Notes: generated by a model not told the origin, from the sequence alone. Shown: positions 16,603 through 24,878, counted from the first letter of the stretch. The stretch is DNA of 32,847 bases from Bradyrhizobium acaciae (GCF_020889785.1 NZ_JACMYK010000078.1:1-32847); one strand, 5' to 3'. Translations and numbers: made by a program.

Positions 16603-16722
16603 ATGACGCAACCACCCCGACCATCTCCGGGTGTGGACACCTGCCGATTCGTCGCTTAGCTGTAGGCACCCGCCCTCGTCATTGCGTCATGCGGGACCGA
16701 CCATCCCTGTTCATTTGCGTCA
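16603..16722. promoter_or_regulatory. TTGCGTCA motif cluster upstream of the exported-protein gene
   Basis: The gene-free stretch 16527-16803 contains TTGCGTCA twice in direct orientation, at 16682-16689 and 16715-16722, exactly 33 bp apart (about three helical turns). One inverted copy is at 16604-16611; ATGACGCAA there is the full complement of TTGCGTCAT at 16682-16690. This may be an operator for the gene at 16804. No matching regulator is identified. Confidence 0.3.
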
Positions 16723-16803
16723 AAGAAGTATTGCGCATCCCGCCAGTGTCGAGAGGCCGCATCCCGGACTTCGGCGCGAGTCGGAGGCTGCGAGGAGCAT
16801 CAC

Positions 16804-17895
16804 ATGACCCGTCGTTTCCGTTTGGCCACTGCGCTGGCACTGCTGCTCGGCAGCTCCGGCGCCGCGCTCGCCCAGTCGCTGCCCGACTACATGGCACCGA
16901 TCGCGGGCAAGACCTCCTCGACGCCGGCCGATGTCGCGACCAAGGACGTGCTTGCGCTCAACACGGGCATGTTCGAGCTCTACGGCGATGCGGCAAGGAT
17001 CTTCCAGAAGAACGTCCTCGACAAGCACCCGGTCATCCTCGGCCTGTTCTCCGGCGCCGGCGGCCGCCTGATCCTGTACCGGCCGGGCAAGCCGCCGACC
17101 GAGGCGCCGCAGGTGCCGATCGTCTATCAGTTGCTCAAGTCGGTAGGCCACAGCACCATGGCGCTGGCCGAAGTGGTCGGCCCCTATGTCAACAATCCCG
17201 ACGACAAATCATGGCGCGGGTCGATGCAGGCCTATCGCAGCCGGATGCAGTCGGCGCTCGATGGGCTCGATGCCACGCCGATGCAGGCGGACTGGCGTGA
17301 CAACAACCGCGCCATTCTCAAGAACAACCTTGCCTTCATGGACGAATGCCTCACCGCCGGCGCCATCCCCTTCGCGACGCTCGAGGCGTTCGGCAAGAAG
17401 CAGGCCCCGCTGCTGGCCAAGAACGTCGCCTGGGCCGCGCAGACCCAGGTCGGGCACTGGATGACGGTGATGGCCGACTGGAAGACCCAGCTCGGCGCCG
17501 ACTGGGACAAGACCTACGGCGCGAGCAACACGATCTATGTGGCGCGACAGAACAACGTGATCTTCAGCGTGCTGGCGCAGTTCTTCGGGCCTGATGCCAT
17601 CAACAGCCGCCTGATGCTGATCGAGACCATCTCCTTCACGACGACGCCGTCGGACATGCTGGAATCGCTGACCCGGATCATCGCCGACCGCTCGGTCGGC
17701 GCGCTGTTCTTCGGCAGCTACCATCTGATGGACTATGAGTTGATGGGGGGTGACGCGCGCGAGGCGATCATCGCCGAGACCAAGAAGCGCGGCATGACGA
17801 CCTTCCTGCCGCCGCTGGTGCCGTTCGGTTCCAAGCAGTGGCCGACGCTGATCACGCCGGGCCCGGGACCGGCCACCATTGCCGACCTCAAGTGA
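16804..17895 (+). CDS. Exported protein of unknown family upstream of the Mo-hydroxylase operon
   Basis: Encodes 363 residues with a Sec signal peptide (Arg-rich start, hydrophobic core, cleavage after ALA near residue 23). The mature protein is largely helical, with many Trp and Tyr and a single Cys (DECLTAG). Segments such as WRDNNRAILKNNLAFMDECL and HWMTVMADWKTQLGADWD look like amphipathic helix bundles. I do not recognise a domain. A GAGGAG ribosome site precedes ATG 16804. The Mo-hydroxylase gene starts 127 bp later on the same strand, so the protein may share its regulation and act with the enzyme in the periplasm, but the gap leaves room for a separate promoter. Confidence 0.8.
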   Translation: MTRRFRLATALALLLGSSGAALAQSLPDYMAPIAGKTSSTPADVATKDVLALNTGMFELYGDAARIFQKNVLDKHPVILGLFSGAGGRLILYRPGKPPTEAPQVPIVYQLLKSVGHSTMALAEVVGPYVNNPDDKSWRGSMQAYRSRMQSALDGLDATPMQADWRDNNRAILKNNLAFMDECLTAGAIPFATLEAFGKKQAPLLAKNVAWAAQTQVGHWMTVMADWKTQLGADWDKTYGASNTIYVARQNNVIFSVLAQFFGPDAINSRLMLIETISFTTTPSDMLESLTRIIADRSVGALFFGSYHLMDYELMGGDAREAIIAETKKRGMTTFLPPLVPFGSKQWPTLITPGPGPATIADLK

Positions 17896-18022
17896 GGCCA
17901 AAGCGACAAGTGAGAGGGCTACGACCTATTGCGGCGTTGCGATTGCATCGGCTTTGCCGCAATACTTTCGCGTGTATTGCACAAATCGTTAAACCCCGGC
18001 GCGATATGCCGTCGAGGTATTG

Positions 18023-20812
18023 ATGAGAGATCCGACCATGCGACCCTCGCGACGCGAATTCGTGAAGTGGCTGTCGGCGGGCGGCATTTCAGTCAGCCTG
18101 TCGCATCTGGCGCTTGCGAAGGAGCCGGCTTTCGCGAGCCGCGAGACACTGCCCGGGCGCGGCCATTTCAATCCGGCGGCCAAGGGCGCAGGCCGTGTCG
18201 ACGGGGTGGCGAAGGTCACCGGCGCAAAACTCTACGCCTCCGATTTTCGTGCCGCCGACATGCCGGGCTGGCCTGCGACCACCTCGCACGCCATCCTGGT
18301 CCGCGCCAATGACGCCACGCATGTCTATGCCGGCATGGACCTCGCCCGCCTCGACGGTCCGGCGAAGCCGTCCGTTGTCGTCACCGCAGCCGATCTTGAC
18401 CGGATCGGCGCGCGGGTGCCGGAGTTCTACACCGGTGACCTGTTCTGCCCGATCGGCAAGACGCCGATCTATCTGGGACAGCCGGTCGCGCTGTTGATCT
18501 TCGAGCAGTTCGACGCCTTCGATCGGGCGCGCCTCGCGCTGCGCGATGTCGGCTTCGTCAAATTCGGCGACGAGACCGGCCCGGTCACCCTGCCGAACTT
18601 TGGCGCCTATCGCTTCACGCGGGTGGCCGGCGCCACGCCCGACGCGCCCGACATCTATTCGCCGATCCAGGCCGGGTGGGTTTCGCCGAGCCGCATCCAG
18701 AATGCGGCGCTGCCGGTCTGGCTGCCGCTCGCCAAGGAGACCAAGGCCGACTACGCCAAGGCCGCCACCTATGGCGAGCAGATCCGCGCCCAGCTCGACA
18801 AGGATGATCCGTCACAGCTCGTGTTCGACCGCGAGTTCGAGACCCAGTCGGTCGATCCGATGTTCCTCGAGCCGGAAAGCGGGCTCGCCTGGTACAGCGA
18901 CGCCAGCGAAACGCTCGAACTGGTGCTCGGCGTGCAGTCGCCCTATGAGGCGACCGAGTCGATCGCCTTCATGCTGGGCAAGGCCCGTTCGCCGTTCAGG
19001 CCCTCGCACATCAACGCGCAGTTCGCCCATGTCGGCGGCGGCTTCGGCGGCCGCGACCACACTCCGTTCGTGCTTTACGTCGCGCTGGCGGCGATGTTCT
19101 TCCCGGGACGGCCGGTGCGGCTCGCGCACGACCGCTACCAGCAATTCCAGGGCGGCATCAAACGCCACCCGATCAAGATGCGCTCGCGGATCGGCATCGA
19201 TCGCGCGAGCGGCAAGATCACGGCGTTCGCCGCCGACCATGTGCTCGACGGCGGCGGGCTCGCCAACTTCTCCGCCAATGTCGCAACCGTCGCTGCGACC
19301 GCAGCGATCGGCATCTACGACGTCCCGAAAGTCGACGTCACCACCGTGGCGCTGCATTCACGCGGCGTGACCGCAGGCTCGATGCGCGGCTACGGCACGC
19401 TGCAGACCATGACCGCGCTCGAAGTGCTGATCGACGAGGTGGCGAGCGAGCTCAAGGTCGATCCGATCGCATTCCGCCGCAACAATGCGCTGAAACAGAA
19501 CGGCCGGACCATGACCGGCAATCCCTACATCGTGTCGGTGCGCACGCCGGAAATGCTCGACAAGCTCGAGACGCATCCGATCTGGCAGCAGCGCGCCGCG
19601 TTCAAGCAGAACGCCCCGGAGGGACGGCTGGTCGGCACCGGCGTCGCCTGCGTTACCAAGGATTACGGCGCGGGCGCGGATTGCTCGCTTGGCCGGGTCG
19701 AGATCGATCCCGACGGACGGATCGCGATCCACTGCGATCATGTCGAGATGGGCAACGGCATTGGTACCGCACTTGCGAACCGGGTCGCGATCCATCTCGG
19801 CGCCGTCGCCGACGAGGTCGCCGTCTCCCGGGTCGACAGCTACGACGCGCTCGGGCTCGTCACCTCGGGCGATCCCTACACGATGGATCAGAAGACCCAG
19901 GACCTCGCCGAGAAGAACCCGCGCTGGGTGCCCGCGATCAGCTCGGCAACGAGTGCGTCGATCGGTGCCCATGTCGGCACGCATTCGGCGGCCGAGGCGG
20001 CGCGCGTCATCTTCCGTTTCGGCCTCTGGCCGGCAGCGCTCGAGCTCTGGCACATCGGCAAGGCCGATCCGCGCGCGCGGCAGTGGGACAAGGCACGCTG
20101 GCAGGGCGGGCAACTGGTGCTCGACGATCTCGCACCGCAGCCATTGTCGCAGCTTGCGGCAACCGCGCATAAGCGCGGCTTCGTCACCGGCGCGGTAGCG
20201 CACAGCTTCTCGCGCTGGGCCTGGTCGCGCGCACGTTTCCCCTTGTTCGGCGAGCAATACCGCGCCGAGATCGATGCGCTGGCGATCCGCCGTGGCCGCG
20301 GCAGGCTCGAGCGGATCGACCGAACAAGCGTGAAGTTTCCGCCGACCGACAACAACCGGATCGGCACTGCCTACACCTCGATGTGCGGCACGCTGGTCCG
20401 CGTCGAGATCGAGCGCGCGACCGGCATCCTGCGCATTGCCAAGGCCTATAGCGTGTTCGAATGCGGCCAGGCGCTGGTGCCCGAAGTCGTGCTCGGCCAG
20501 TCCCATGGCGGGTTCGCGATGGGCGTCGGCTACGCGCTGCTCGAGACCCTGCCGCCGTTCGAAGGCGGCCCCGGCAACGGGCAGTGGAATCTCGGCCAGT
20601 ACCTGATCGCGCGCGGTTCCGACCTGCCGCTGCACGACCTGGAGATCGAGGTGCTGCCGCCGCTGACGCCGGACGAACCGCCCAAGGGCATGGCCGAGGT
20701 GGTGATGATCCCGATCGTGCCGGCGCTGCTCAACGCCATCAACGACGCCACCGGCCATCGCTTCCGCTCACTGCCGGTGACAACGAGCCTGCTCAAGGGA
20801 GCGCTTGCGTGA
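18023..20812 (+). CDS. Tat-exported molybdopterin-binding subunit, xanthine dehydrogenase/aldehyde oxidase family (IorB-like)
   Basis: Encodes 929 residues. A twin-arginine signal (SRREFVKW, then a hydrophobic stretch) marks folded export by Tat. Xanthine-dehydrogenase-family motifs follow: an early GRVDGVAKVTG entry, the cofactor motif HVGGGFGGRDH (about 335-344), GSMRGYGTLQ (about 451-460) and, near the end, KGMAEVVMIPIVPALLNAI, in which Glu892 aligns with the catalytic Glu. The enzyme hydroxylates an aldehyde or N-heterocycle with water-derived oxygen. At 929 residues it is longer than the usual 700-780, with extra sequence around 640-760. It overlaps the next gene by four bases (GTGA). 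ATG 18023 is preferred, with CGAGG six bases upstream; ATG 18038 is an alternative. Substrate unknown. Confidence 0.9.
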   Translation: MRDPTMRPSRREFVKWLSAGGISVSLSHLALAKEPAFASRETLPGRGHFNPAAKGAGRVDGVAKVTGAKLYASDFRAADMPGWPATTSHAILVRANDATHVYAGMDLARLDGPAKPSVVVTAADLDRIGARVPEFYTGDLFCPIGKTPIYLGQPVALLIFEQFDAFDRARLALRDVGFVKFGDETGPVTLPNFGAYRFTRVAGATPDAPDIYSPIQAGWVSPSRIQNAALPVWLPLAKETKADYAKAATYGEQIRAQLDKDDPSQLVFDREFETQSVDPMFLEPESGLAWYSDASETLELVLGVQSPYEATESIAFMLGKARSPFRPSHINAQFAHVGGGFGGRDHTPFVLYVALAAMFFPGRPVRLAHDRYQQFQGGIKRHPIKMRSRIGIDRASGKITAFAADHVLDGGGLANFSANVATVAATAAIGIYDVPKVDVTTVALHSRGVTAGSMRGYGTLQTMTALEVLIDEVASELKVDPIAFRRNNALKQNGRTMTGNPYIVSVRTPEMLDKLETHPIWQQRAAFKQNAPEGRLVGTGVACVTKDYGAGADCSLGRVEIDPDGRIAIHCDHVEMGNGIGTALANRVAIHLGAVADEVAVSRVDSYDALGLVTSGDPYTMDQKTQDLAEKNPRWVPAISSATSASIGAHVGTHSAAEAARVIFRFGLWPAALELWHIGKADPRARQWDKARWQGGQLVLDDLAPQPLSQLAATAHKRGFVTGAVAHSFSRWAWSRARFPLFGEQYRAEIDALAIRRGRGRLERIDRTSVKFPPTDNNRIGTAYTSMCGTLVRVEIERATGILRIAKAYSVFECGQALVPEVVLGQSHGGFAMGVGYALLETLPPFEGGPGNGQWNLGQYLIARGSDLPLHDLEIEVLPPLTPDEPPKGMAEVVMIPIVPALLNAINDATGHRFRSLPVTTSLLKGALA

Positions 20813-21333
20813 CGACGCTCACCCTCACCATCAACGGCCAGGAGCACGGCCCGATCGAGGTCCGCGACGACCTCTCGATGAACGACTTCCTTCGCGAGAT
20901 GCTCGGCATGACCGGCACCAAGTTCGGCTGCGGCGCCGCGCAATGCCTGAGCTGCGCCGTGATCATCGATGATCCCGACGGCACCAGCTACACCACGCCG
21001 ACCTGCGTGGTCCCGGCAGCGAATTTCGACGGCAAGGCGATCCGCACCGTCGAGGGCCACGCCAAAGACGGCGAACTCTCGGCGTTGCAGCGCGCCTTCA
21101 TCGACCACTTCGCATTCCAGTGCGGCTATTGCACCGCCGGCTTCCTCAATGAGGGCCAGGTTTTGCTCGAACGGCTGGCGAAAACGCCGGTCGCGCACGA
21201 CCAGCTCGAGGCCGTGATTGCGGATGCGCTCGACGGCCATCTGTGCCGCTGCACCGGCTACATCAAATATCACCAGGCGGTGCGAGATGTGATCCTCGCC
21301 GATTCCAGCCGCTATCTGACCGCCAACAAATGA
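20809..21333 (+). CDS. [2Fe-2S] subunit of the molybdenum hydroxylase (IorA-like)
   Basis: Encodes 174 residues. The N-terminal plant-type ferredoxin domain has Cys41, 46, 49 and 66 (CGAAQCLSC, then TPTC). The C-terminal helical domain holds the second cluster with Cys105 and 108 (QCGYC) and Cys146 and 148 (CRC). This is the classical small subunit that takes electrons from the Mo centre. It starts at GTG 20809, overlapping the stop of the large subunit as GTGA, so translation is coupled. It has no export signal of its own, and is probably carried through Tat with the large subunit. No gene for an FAD subunit is found nearby. Confidence 0.93.
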   Translation: MTTLTLTINGQEHGPIEVRDDLSMNDFLREMLGMTGTKFGCGAAQCLSCAVIIDDPDGTSYTTPTCVVPAANFDGKAIRTVEGHAKDGELSALQRAFIDHFAFQCGYCTAGFLNEGQVLLERLAKTPVAHDQLEAVIADALDGHLCRCTGYIKYHQAVRDVILADSSRYLTANK

Positions 21334-21962
21334 GCCCGCGAGCGATGTCATCGGAAACGCGGTCTCGGATCATTGCAGTCGTGACGGCAGTCGCGACCAG
21401 CCTGTGCGCAGGATACGCGGCATCGGAGAGCGCAAGCCACGCCCTCGCCTCGCCGGAAAGCTTTGCCGGAATCGAGAATGTCGAGCAGCGCTCTGCGGCG
21501 ATCTTCACCGAGCTCGGCAAGGTGCTGACCCATCCCCGCTGTACCAATTGCCACCCCGCCGGCGACAGCCCGCGGCAAGGCGATATCAGCCGCATGCACC
21601 AGCCGCCGGTCACGCGCGGTACCGACGGCCACGGCGTTGCGGCGATGCGCTGCTCGATCTGCCACCAGCACGCCAATTTCGATCCCGGTCGCGTGCCCGG
21701 GCATCCGGAATGGCATCTCGCGCCGCGCGAGATGGCCTGGGCCGGCAAGGCCGTCGGCGAGATCTGCGCCCAGATCCGCGACCCCGCGCGCAACGGCGGC
21801 CGCAAGGTCGAGGACCTGGTCGACCATATCGGCAAGGACACGCTGGTAGGCTGGGCCTGGCATCCCGGCTTCGGCCGCTCGCCGGCACCCGGCACGCAGG
21901 CGCAGGCCGGCGCGCTGGTCGAGGCCTGGGTCAAGACAGGCGCAGCCTGCCCCGCGCCGTGA
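21330..21962 (+). CDS. Diheme c-type cytochrome partner of the molybdenum hydroxylase
   Basis: Encodes 210 residues. An N-terminal hydrophobic segment (about 14-31) serves as signal or anchor. Two heme motifs are present: CTNCH at 71-75 and CSICH at 108-112. His and Met residues between and after (RMHQ, HQHANF, EWHLAP, EMAW) could be the distal ligands. The start ATG overlaps the stop of the [2Fe-2S] gene as ATGA, so it belongs to the same operon. Its likely job is to take electrons from the [2Fe-2S] subunit to the respiratory chain. I recall similar proteins annotated as isoquinoline 1-oxidoreductase subunits. The operon end is marked by repeat element A. Confidence 0.88.
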   Translation: MSPRAMSSETRSRIIAVVTAVATSLCAGYAASESASHALASPESFAGIENVEQRSAAIFTELGKVLTHPRCTNCHPAGDSPRQGDISRMHQPPVTRGTDGHGVAAMRCSICHQHANFDPGRVPGHPEWHLAPREMAWAGKAVGEICAQIRDPARNGGRKVEDLVDHIGKDTLVGWAWHPGFGRSPAPGTQAQAGALVEAWVKTGAACPAP

Positions 21963-22013
21963 GCGGCGGGGATCACGGCGTGGCGTGACGCCTTGAATCG
22001 AGATCCATCCTCA

Positions 22014-22135
22014 TCGTCGTCCCTGCGAAAGCAGGGACCCATAACCACACATGCCGATTGCTGGGCGATCCCGGAACGACGAGTCCCTGTAACAAGGTCC
22101 GCCGCGGCGTATGGGTCCCTGCTTTCGCAGACGCG
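22014..22135. repeat. Palindromic intergenic repeat element A, copy 2
   Basis: The left arm has CCTGCGAAAGCAGGGACCCA and continues TAACCAC. The right arm has GTATGGGTCCCTGCTTTCGC and continues AG, so the outer arms are near-perfect complements. It matches the copy at 3406-3524 in arms and length but differs in the core. Lies just past the cytochrome gene. Confidence 0.8.
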
Positions 22136-22414
22136 TTGGAGGAGCCGCGGGCTCACATCACGATTTCTGGATAATCGAAGAATGCCGCTGATTTGCCCGA
22201 CGAGTCAAGTTCCTGTGTCGGACGCCGGCAGCCGACTACTTTGCATGGGGTTGTTTTCGATATTTGGCAGGGCCCGTGCAATGGCAGGCTATCACATCCG
22301 GATGTCAGCCTCGTTCCATAACCGGCCATGACGACGTGGAAGCCCGCAAGCGCCATATGCGATGGCCCTGCCCGCAAGCGGGGGCGCCGCGACTGTCGCC
22401 AGTTCAAACCAGCT
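22136..22414. other. Gene-free stretch
   Basis: No convincing gene on either strand. It holds the palindrome ACATCCGGATGT (22294-22305), flanked by GGCT and AGCC to form a longer imperfect stem. A short G/C hairpin CCCGC-AA-GCGGG at about 22373-22384 lies past the end of the small minus-strand gene and may be part of its terminator. Nothing else is clear. Confidence 0.4.
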
Positions 22415-22564
22415 TTAATGCCGCTTGAAGTACTGCACGTCGCGCTCGTGCTTCTCGGCGGCCGCGCGCGACTTGAAGGTGCCGAGATTGCGGCGCTTGC
22501 CGGTCTTCGGATTGACCTTGCGGGAATACAGCCGGTACTCGCCGGAACGCAGCTTGCGGATCAT
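22415..22564 (-). CDS. Small basic protein, Arm/AP2-like DNA-binding fold suspected
   Basis: Encodes 49 residues, strongly basic. The pattern GEYRLYSRKVNPKTGKRRNL then GTFKSRAAAEKHERDV resembles the three-strand-plus-helix Arm domain at the N-terminus of tyrosine recombinases and AP2-like domains, here free-standing. I recall near-identical small proteins annotated as hypothetical in rhizobia. ATG 22562-22564 has GAGG eight bases upstream; the longer frame (11 more residues) is less likely. The operon of the Sel1 gene ends 63 bp upstream on the same strand, so it could be read from there. DNA binding is inference only. Confidence 0.7.
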   Translation of the reverse strand: MIRKLRSGEYRLYSRKVNPKTGKRRNLGTFKSRAAAEKHERDVQYFKRH

Positions 22565-22627
22565 GACGTCGCCTCGCCAATGCGTTTCGTATATCAACGA
22601 GACGCAGGCGCTGACGTTCCTGTTTGA

Positions 22628-23449
22628 TTAGAAGCAGAGGTTGGTCACGGCGTTGCCGCGCTTGTCCTTGATGACGTAGGGACAGCGCGCGCGCTCAAGC
22701 GCCTTCTTGGCGTCCTCGTCGCCGAGCGCGGCTGCCCGTTCATAATAGGCTTTTGCGGCATCGCCATCCTTCGGCCCGCCGCGCCCGGCCTGCGCGAAGG
22801 CGCCCATCCGCTCCAGCGCGCCGGGATGGTTCTGCGCGGCAGCCTTCTCGAACAACGCGCGCGCGCCGGCATCGTCCTGCGCACCGCCCTTGCCGTCAGC
22901 CAGCATCATGCCGAGCTGGTACTGCGCCTCGGCATTGGTCTCGGCGGACTTGGCGAGCAATTCGCGCGCGCGTGCGGGGTCTGACGCCGCACCACCGCCA
23001 CCGAGCGCCGCAAGATTGCTGACGCCGCGCGCGTTGCCGGCCTGCGCCGCACGCTCGAACAATTTGCGCGCCTGCGCCTCGTCTTTGGCGACGCCGGTGC
23101 CGTTGCCGTAGAGCACGCCGAGTTCGACCATCGCCGATGTCGAGCCCTTGTCGGCGGCCTTGCGCCAGGCGCCTGCGGCTTCCGCCGTCTGCCGGTTGGC
23201 GGCGTAGGCGCGGCCGAGTTCGTACATCGCGCGGCGCGACGATTTTGCCGCCAATGCACAATACTTGATCGCGGTCGCGACATCGGCCGATGCGATGTCG
23301 CCCACGCCCCTCACATCGGCCGGCTTGTCGGGATCGGAGGGGTCGGCGGCGAGCCGGTCGCACAGCACGAGGTCGGCCGATTGCGCATGGACGAGCGCCG
23401 GAGCAGCCAACGCGGCGGCAACGACAATTGCTTGGAGAGGTCTGAACAT
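22628..23449 (-). CDS. Exported Sel1-repeat (SLR) protein
   Basis: Encodes 273 residues. A signal peptide (hydrophobic core ending VHAQ) is followed by a Cys-containing segment, then at least five Sel1-like repeats of about 36 residues: AMYELGRAYAANRQTAEA, AMVELGVLYGNGTGVAKDE, GVSNLAALGGGGAASDPA, AQYQLGMMLADGKGGAQDD and ALERMGAFAQAGRGGPKD. Such solenoids bind proteins, often in envelope or signalling complexes. The C-terminal tail has two Cys (ARCPYVI and NLCF). ATG 23447-23449 begins the signal peptide but has no good ribosome site; a TTG 12 codons earlier (23485) next to the preceding stop is possible. Last gene of a three-gene operon with the ModA-like and GrlR-like genes. Confidence 0.85.
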   Translation of the reverse strand: MFRPLQAIVVAAALAAPALVHAQSADLVLCDRLAADPSDPDKPADVRGVGDIASADVATAIKYCALAAKSSRRAMYELGRAYAANRQTAEAAGAWRKAADKGSTSAMVELGVLYGNGTGVAKDEAQARKLFERAAQAGNARGVSNLAALGGGGAASDPARARELLAKSAETNAEAQYQLGMMLADGKGGAQDDAGARALFEKAAAQNHPGALERMGAFAQAGRGGPKDGDAAKAYYERAAALGDEDAKKALERARCPYVIKDKRGNAVTNLCF

Positions 23450-23481
23450 GGGCGGCAGGTTGCGTCGCGGTGCGGGCAAAT

Positions 23482-24168
23482 TCAAGGCTCGAGTCCGGTC
23501 TCGCGCAGCACTGGCGCGACATCGGCCGACGACAGGTAGCGCAGCAGATGATCAGCCGCCTCCGTGCGCTCCGACGTCGTCATACGGCCCGCGGAGAACA
23601 CCGCCGGCGTCTGCAAGCCCAGGGGAATTGGCCCGACGACCTCGATACCGTCGACCTGCTTCAACTCGCTGATCTGCTGGATCGCAAGATCGGCTTCACC
23701 GGTGACAAGCCTTTCCGCGGTGAAGCCCATCGGAATGATCACCGCCCGCGCGTTGATCGCCTCCGCAATGCCGAGGCGCGCGATCAGCCGCGCGAACAGG
23801 ATGCCGCTGGCACCGAGCCGCGAATAGGCCACCGCCCGTGCGCCGAGCAGCGCCGAACGCAGCGCGGCTTCGGTGGCGATGTCGGGACGAACGGCACCCG
23901 CCTTCACTGCGACGCCGACATAGGAGCGCGCGAGATCGACCGCACTGTCCCGCGCAACGCGGCCCTCGCCGATCATCTCGGCGAGGCCTTCACGCGTCAG
24001 GATCACGAGATCGGCCGCCTCGCCGCCGCGCAGGCGTTCGAGCAGCGCCAGGGTCGGCGCGAAATCGGCATCGATCCGCACGCCGCTCGCCGCCAGATAA
24101 GCCTCGGCAAGGCGCGCGACCGCGCCCTTCAGTGCCAATGTCGAGAGCACGCGAACCGAACTGGTCAT
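23482..24168 (-). CDS. ModA-like substrate-binding protein without a signal peptide
   Basis: Encodes 228 residues of the molybdate-binding-type solute-binding fold: VLSTLALKGAVARLAEAY at the start, then DFAPTLALLERLRGGEAADL, and VAYSRLGASGILFARL for the second ligand loop. These resemble ABC transporter binding proteins, but the fold begins at once (MTSSVRVLSTLAL) with no signal peptide or lipobox, so it is probably cytosolic. No transporter genes are nearby. I recall relatives of this signal-less type annotated simply as substrate-binding domain proteins; the ligand is unknown. It starts 5 bp after the double GrlR-like gene and ends 32 bp before the Sel1 gene, so they form an operon. Confidence 0.85.
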   Translation of the reverse strand: MTSSVRVLSTLALKGAVARLAEAYLAASGVRIDADFAPTLALLERLRGGEAADLVILTREGLAEMIGEGRVARDSAVDLARSYVGVAVKAGAVRPDIATEAALRSALLGARAVAYSRLGASGILFARLIARLGIAEAINARAVIIPMGFTAERLVTGEADLAIQQISELKQVDGIEVVGPIPLGLQTPAVFSAGRMTTSERTEAADHLLRYLSSADVAPVLRETGLEP

Positions 24169-24173
24169 GTCGC

Positions 24174-24878
24174 TTAGGCCCGCCGCATCAGCTTGAGTGC
24201 GGCGGTGAGGCGCAGGCTGCGCTTGCCCGCAAGCGCGGTCGCCTCCAGCACGGCGCTCTCCGCGTCGCAGGTGCCGGCAAAGCCGATCCCGACCTCATGG
24301 CCACCGAAGATCGGGTTCTCGCCCATCGCCGAGGTGTGTTCCTGATTGAGGATCTGGCCCTTCCAGCGGCCTTTCTCTGACGTGTAGGTGCCGAGATAGT
24401 AGAAGAACGCATCGCCACCGAGGATGCGGCCGTTGTTCAGCAGCATCACACCCGTGAGGCTGCCATCGACCCCATCGAGCAGCTGGATGTGGATTGAATA
24501 GAGTCCGTTGACGATACCGCCCTCGCCAACCCCGCCTGCGATCGGCACTTCGTCTCTCGCGATCGGCGTCATCACCGACTGGAACGGCACGCCGGGCAAT
24601 TCCTTCAGTTCGCCCTTGAAGCGGTAGAGATCACCGTCCGGCCAGCCCTTGGCGAGCAGCGTCGCGTCGTCGGTACCGGCCATCGCGCGGTAGTTCAGGT
24701 CGGGGTTGTGGCGGACGGTCTGAATCTCGACCGCGACGTCGTCGCCGTCCTTCTCGTAGGTGCCGATATGGGCGAACGCCGAGTTGCCGCCGAGCATCTT
24801 GCCGTCGCCGGCATACATCACGCTGCGGCCGACGGTGCCGCCCAGCTCGAACCGGACCTTGTAAAACCCCTCAAACAA
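24174..24878 (-). CDS. Tandem double-domain GrlR-like protein
   Basis: Encodes 234 residues in two related halves. Each has the GrlR pattern: a start like GFYKVRFELGG or GLYSIHIQLLDG, then a glycine-rich turn (DGKMLGGNSAFAHIGTY; NGRILGGDAFFYYLGTY). The C-terminal half also ends in LAGKRSLRLTAALKL, as does the single-domain protein at 29947. GrlR is the beta-barrel repressor partner of GrlA in enteropathogenic E. coli; these distant relatives need not have that role and no GrlA-like gene is seen. The start is TTG 24876-24878 with GGGGA upstream; no in-frame ATG fits. First gene of the operon with the ModA-like and Sel1 genes. Confidence 0.75.
   Translation of the reverse strand: MFEGFYKVRFELGGTVGRSVMYAGDGKMLGGNSAFAHIGTYEKDGDDVAVEIQTVRHNPDLNYRAMAGTDDATLLAKGWPDGDLYRFKGELKELPGVPFQSVMTPIARDEVPIAGGVGEGGIVNGLYSIHIQLLDGVDGSLTGVMLLNNGRILGGDAFFYYLGTYTSEKGRWKGQILNQEHTSAMGENPIFGGHEVGIGFAGTCDAESAVLEATALAGKRSLRLTAALKLMRRA

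Noticed and set aside
19358..20758. 466-aa minus-strand open frame inside the Mo-hydroxylase gene
   Set aside because: The plus-strand frame carries the family motifs; the minus frame has no recognisable domain and is a codon-bias shadow.
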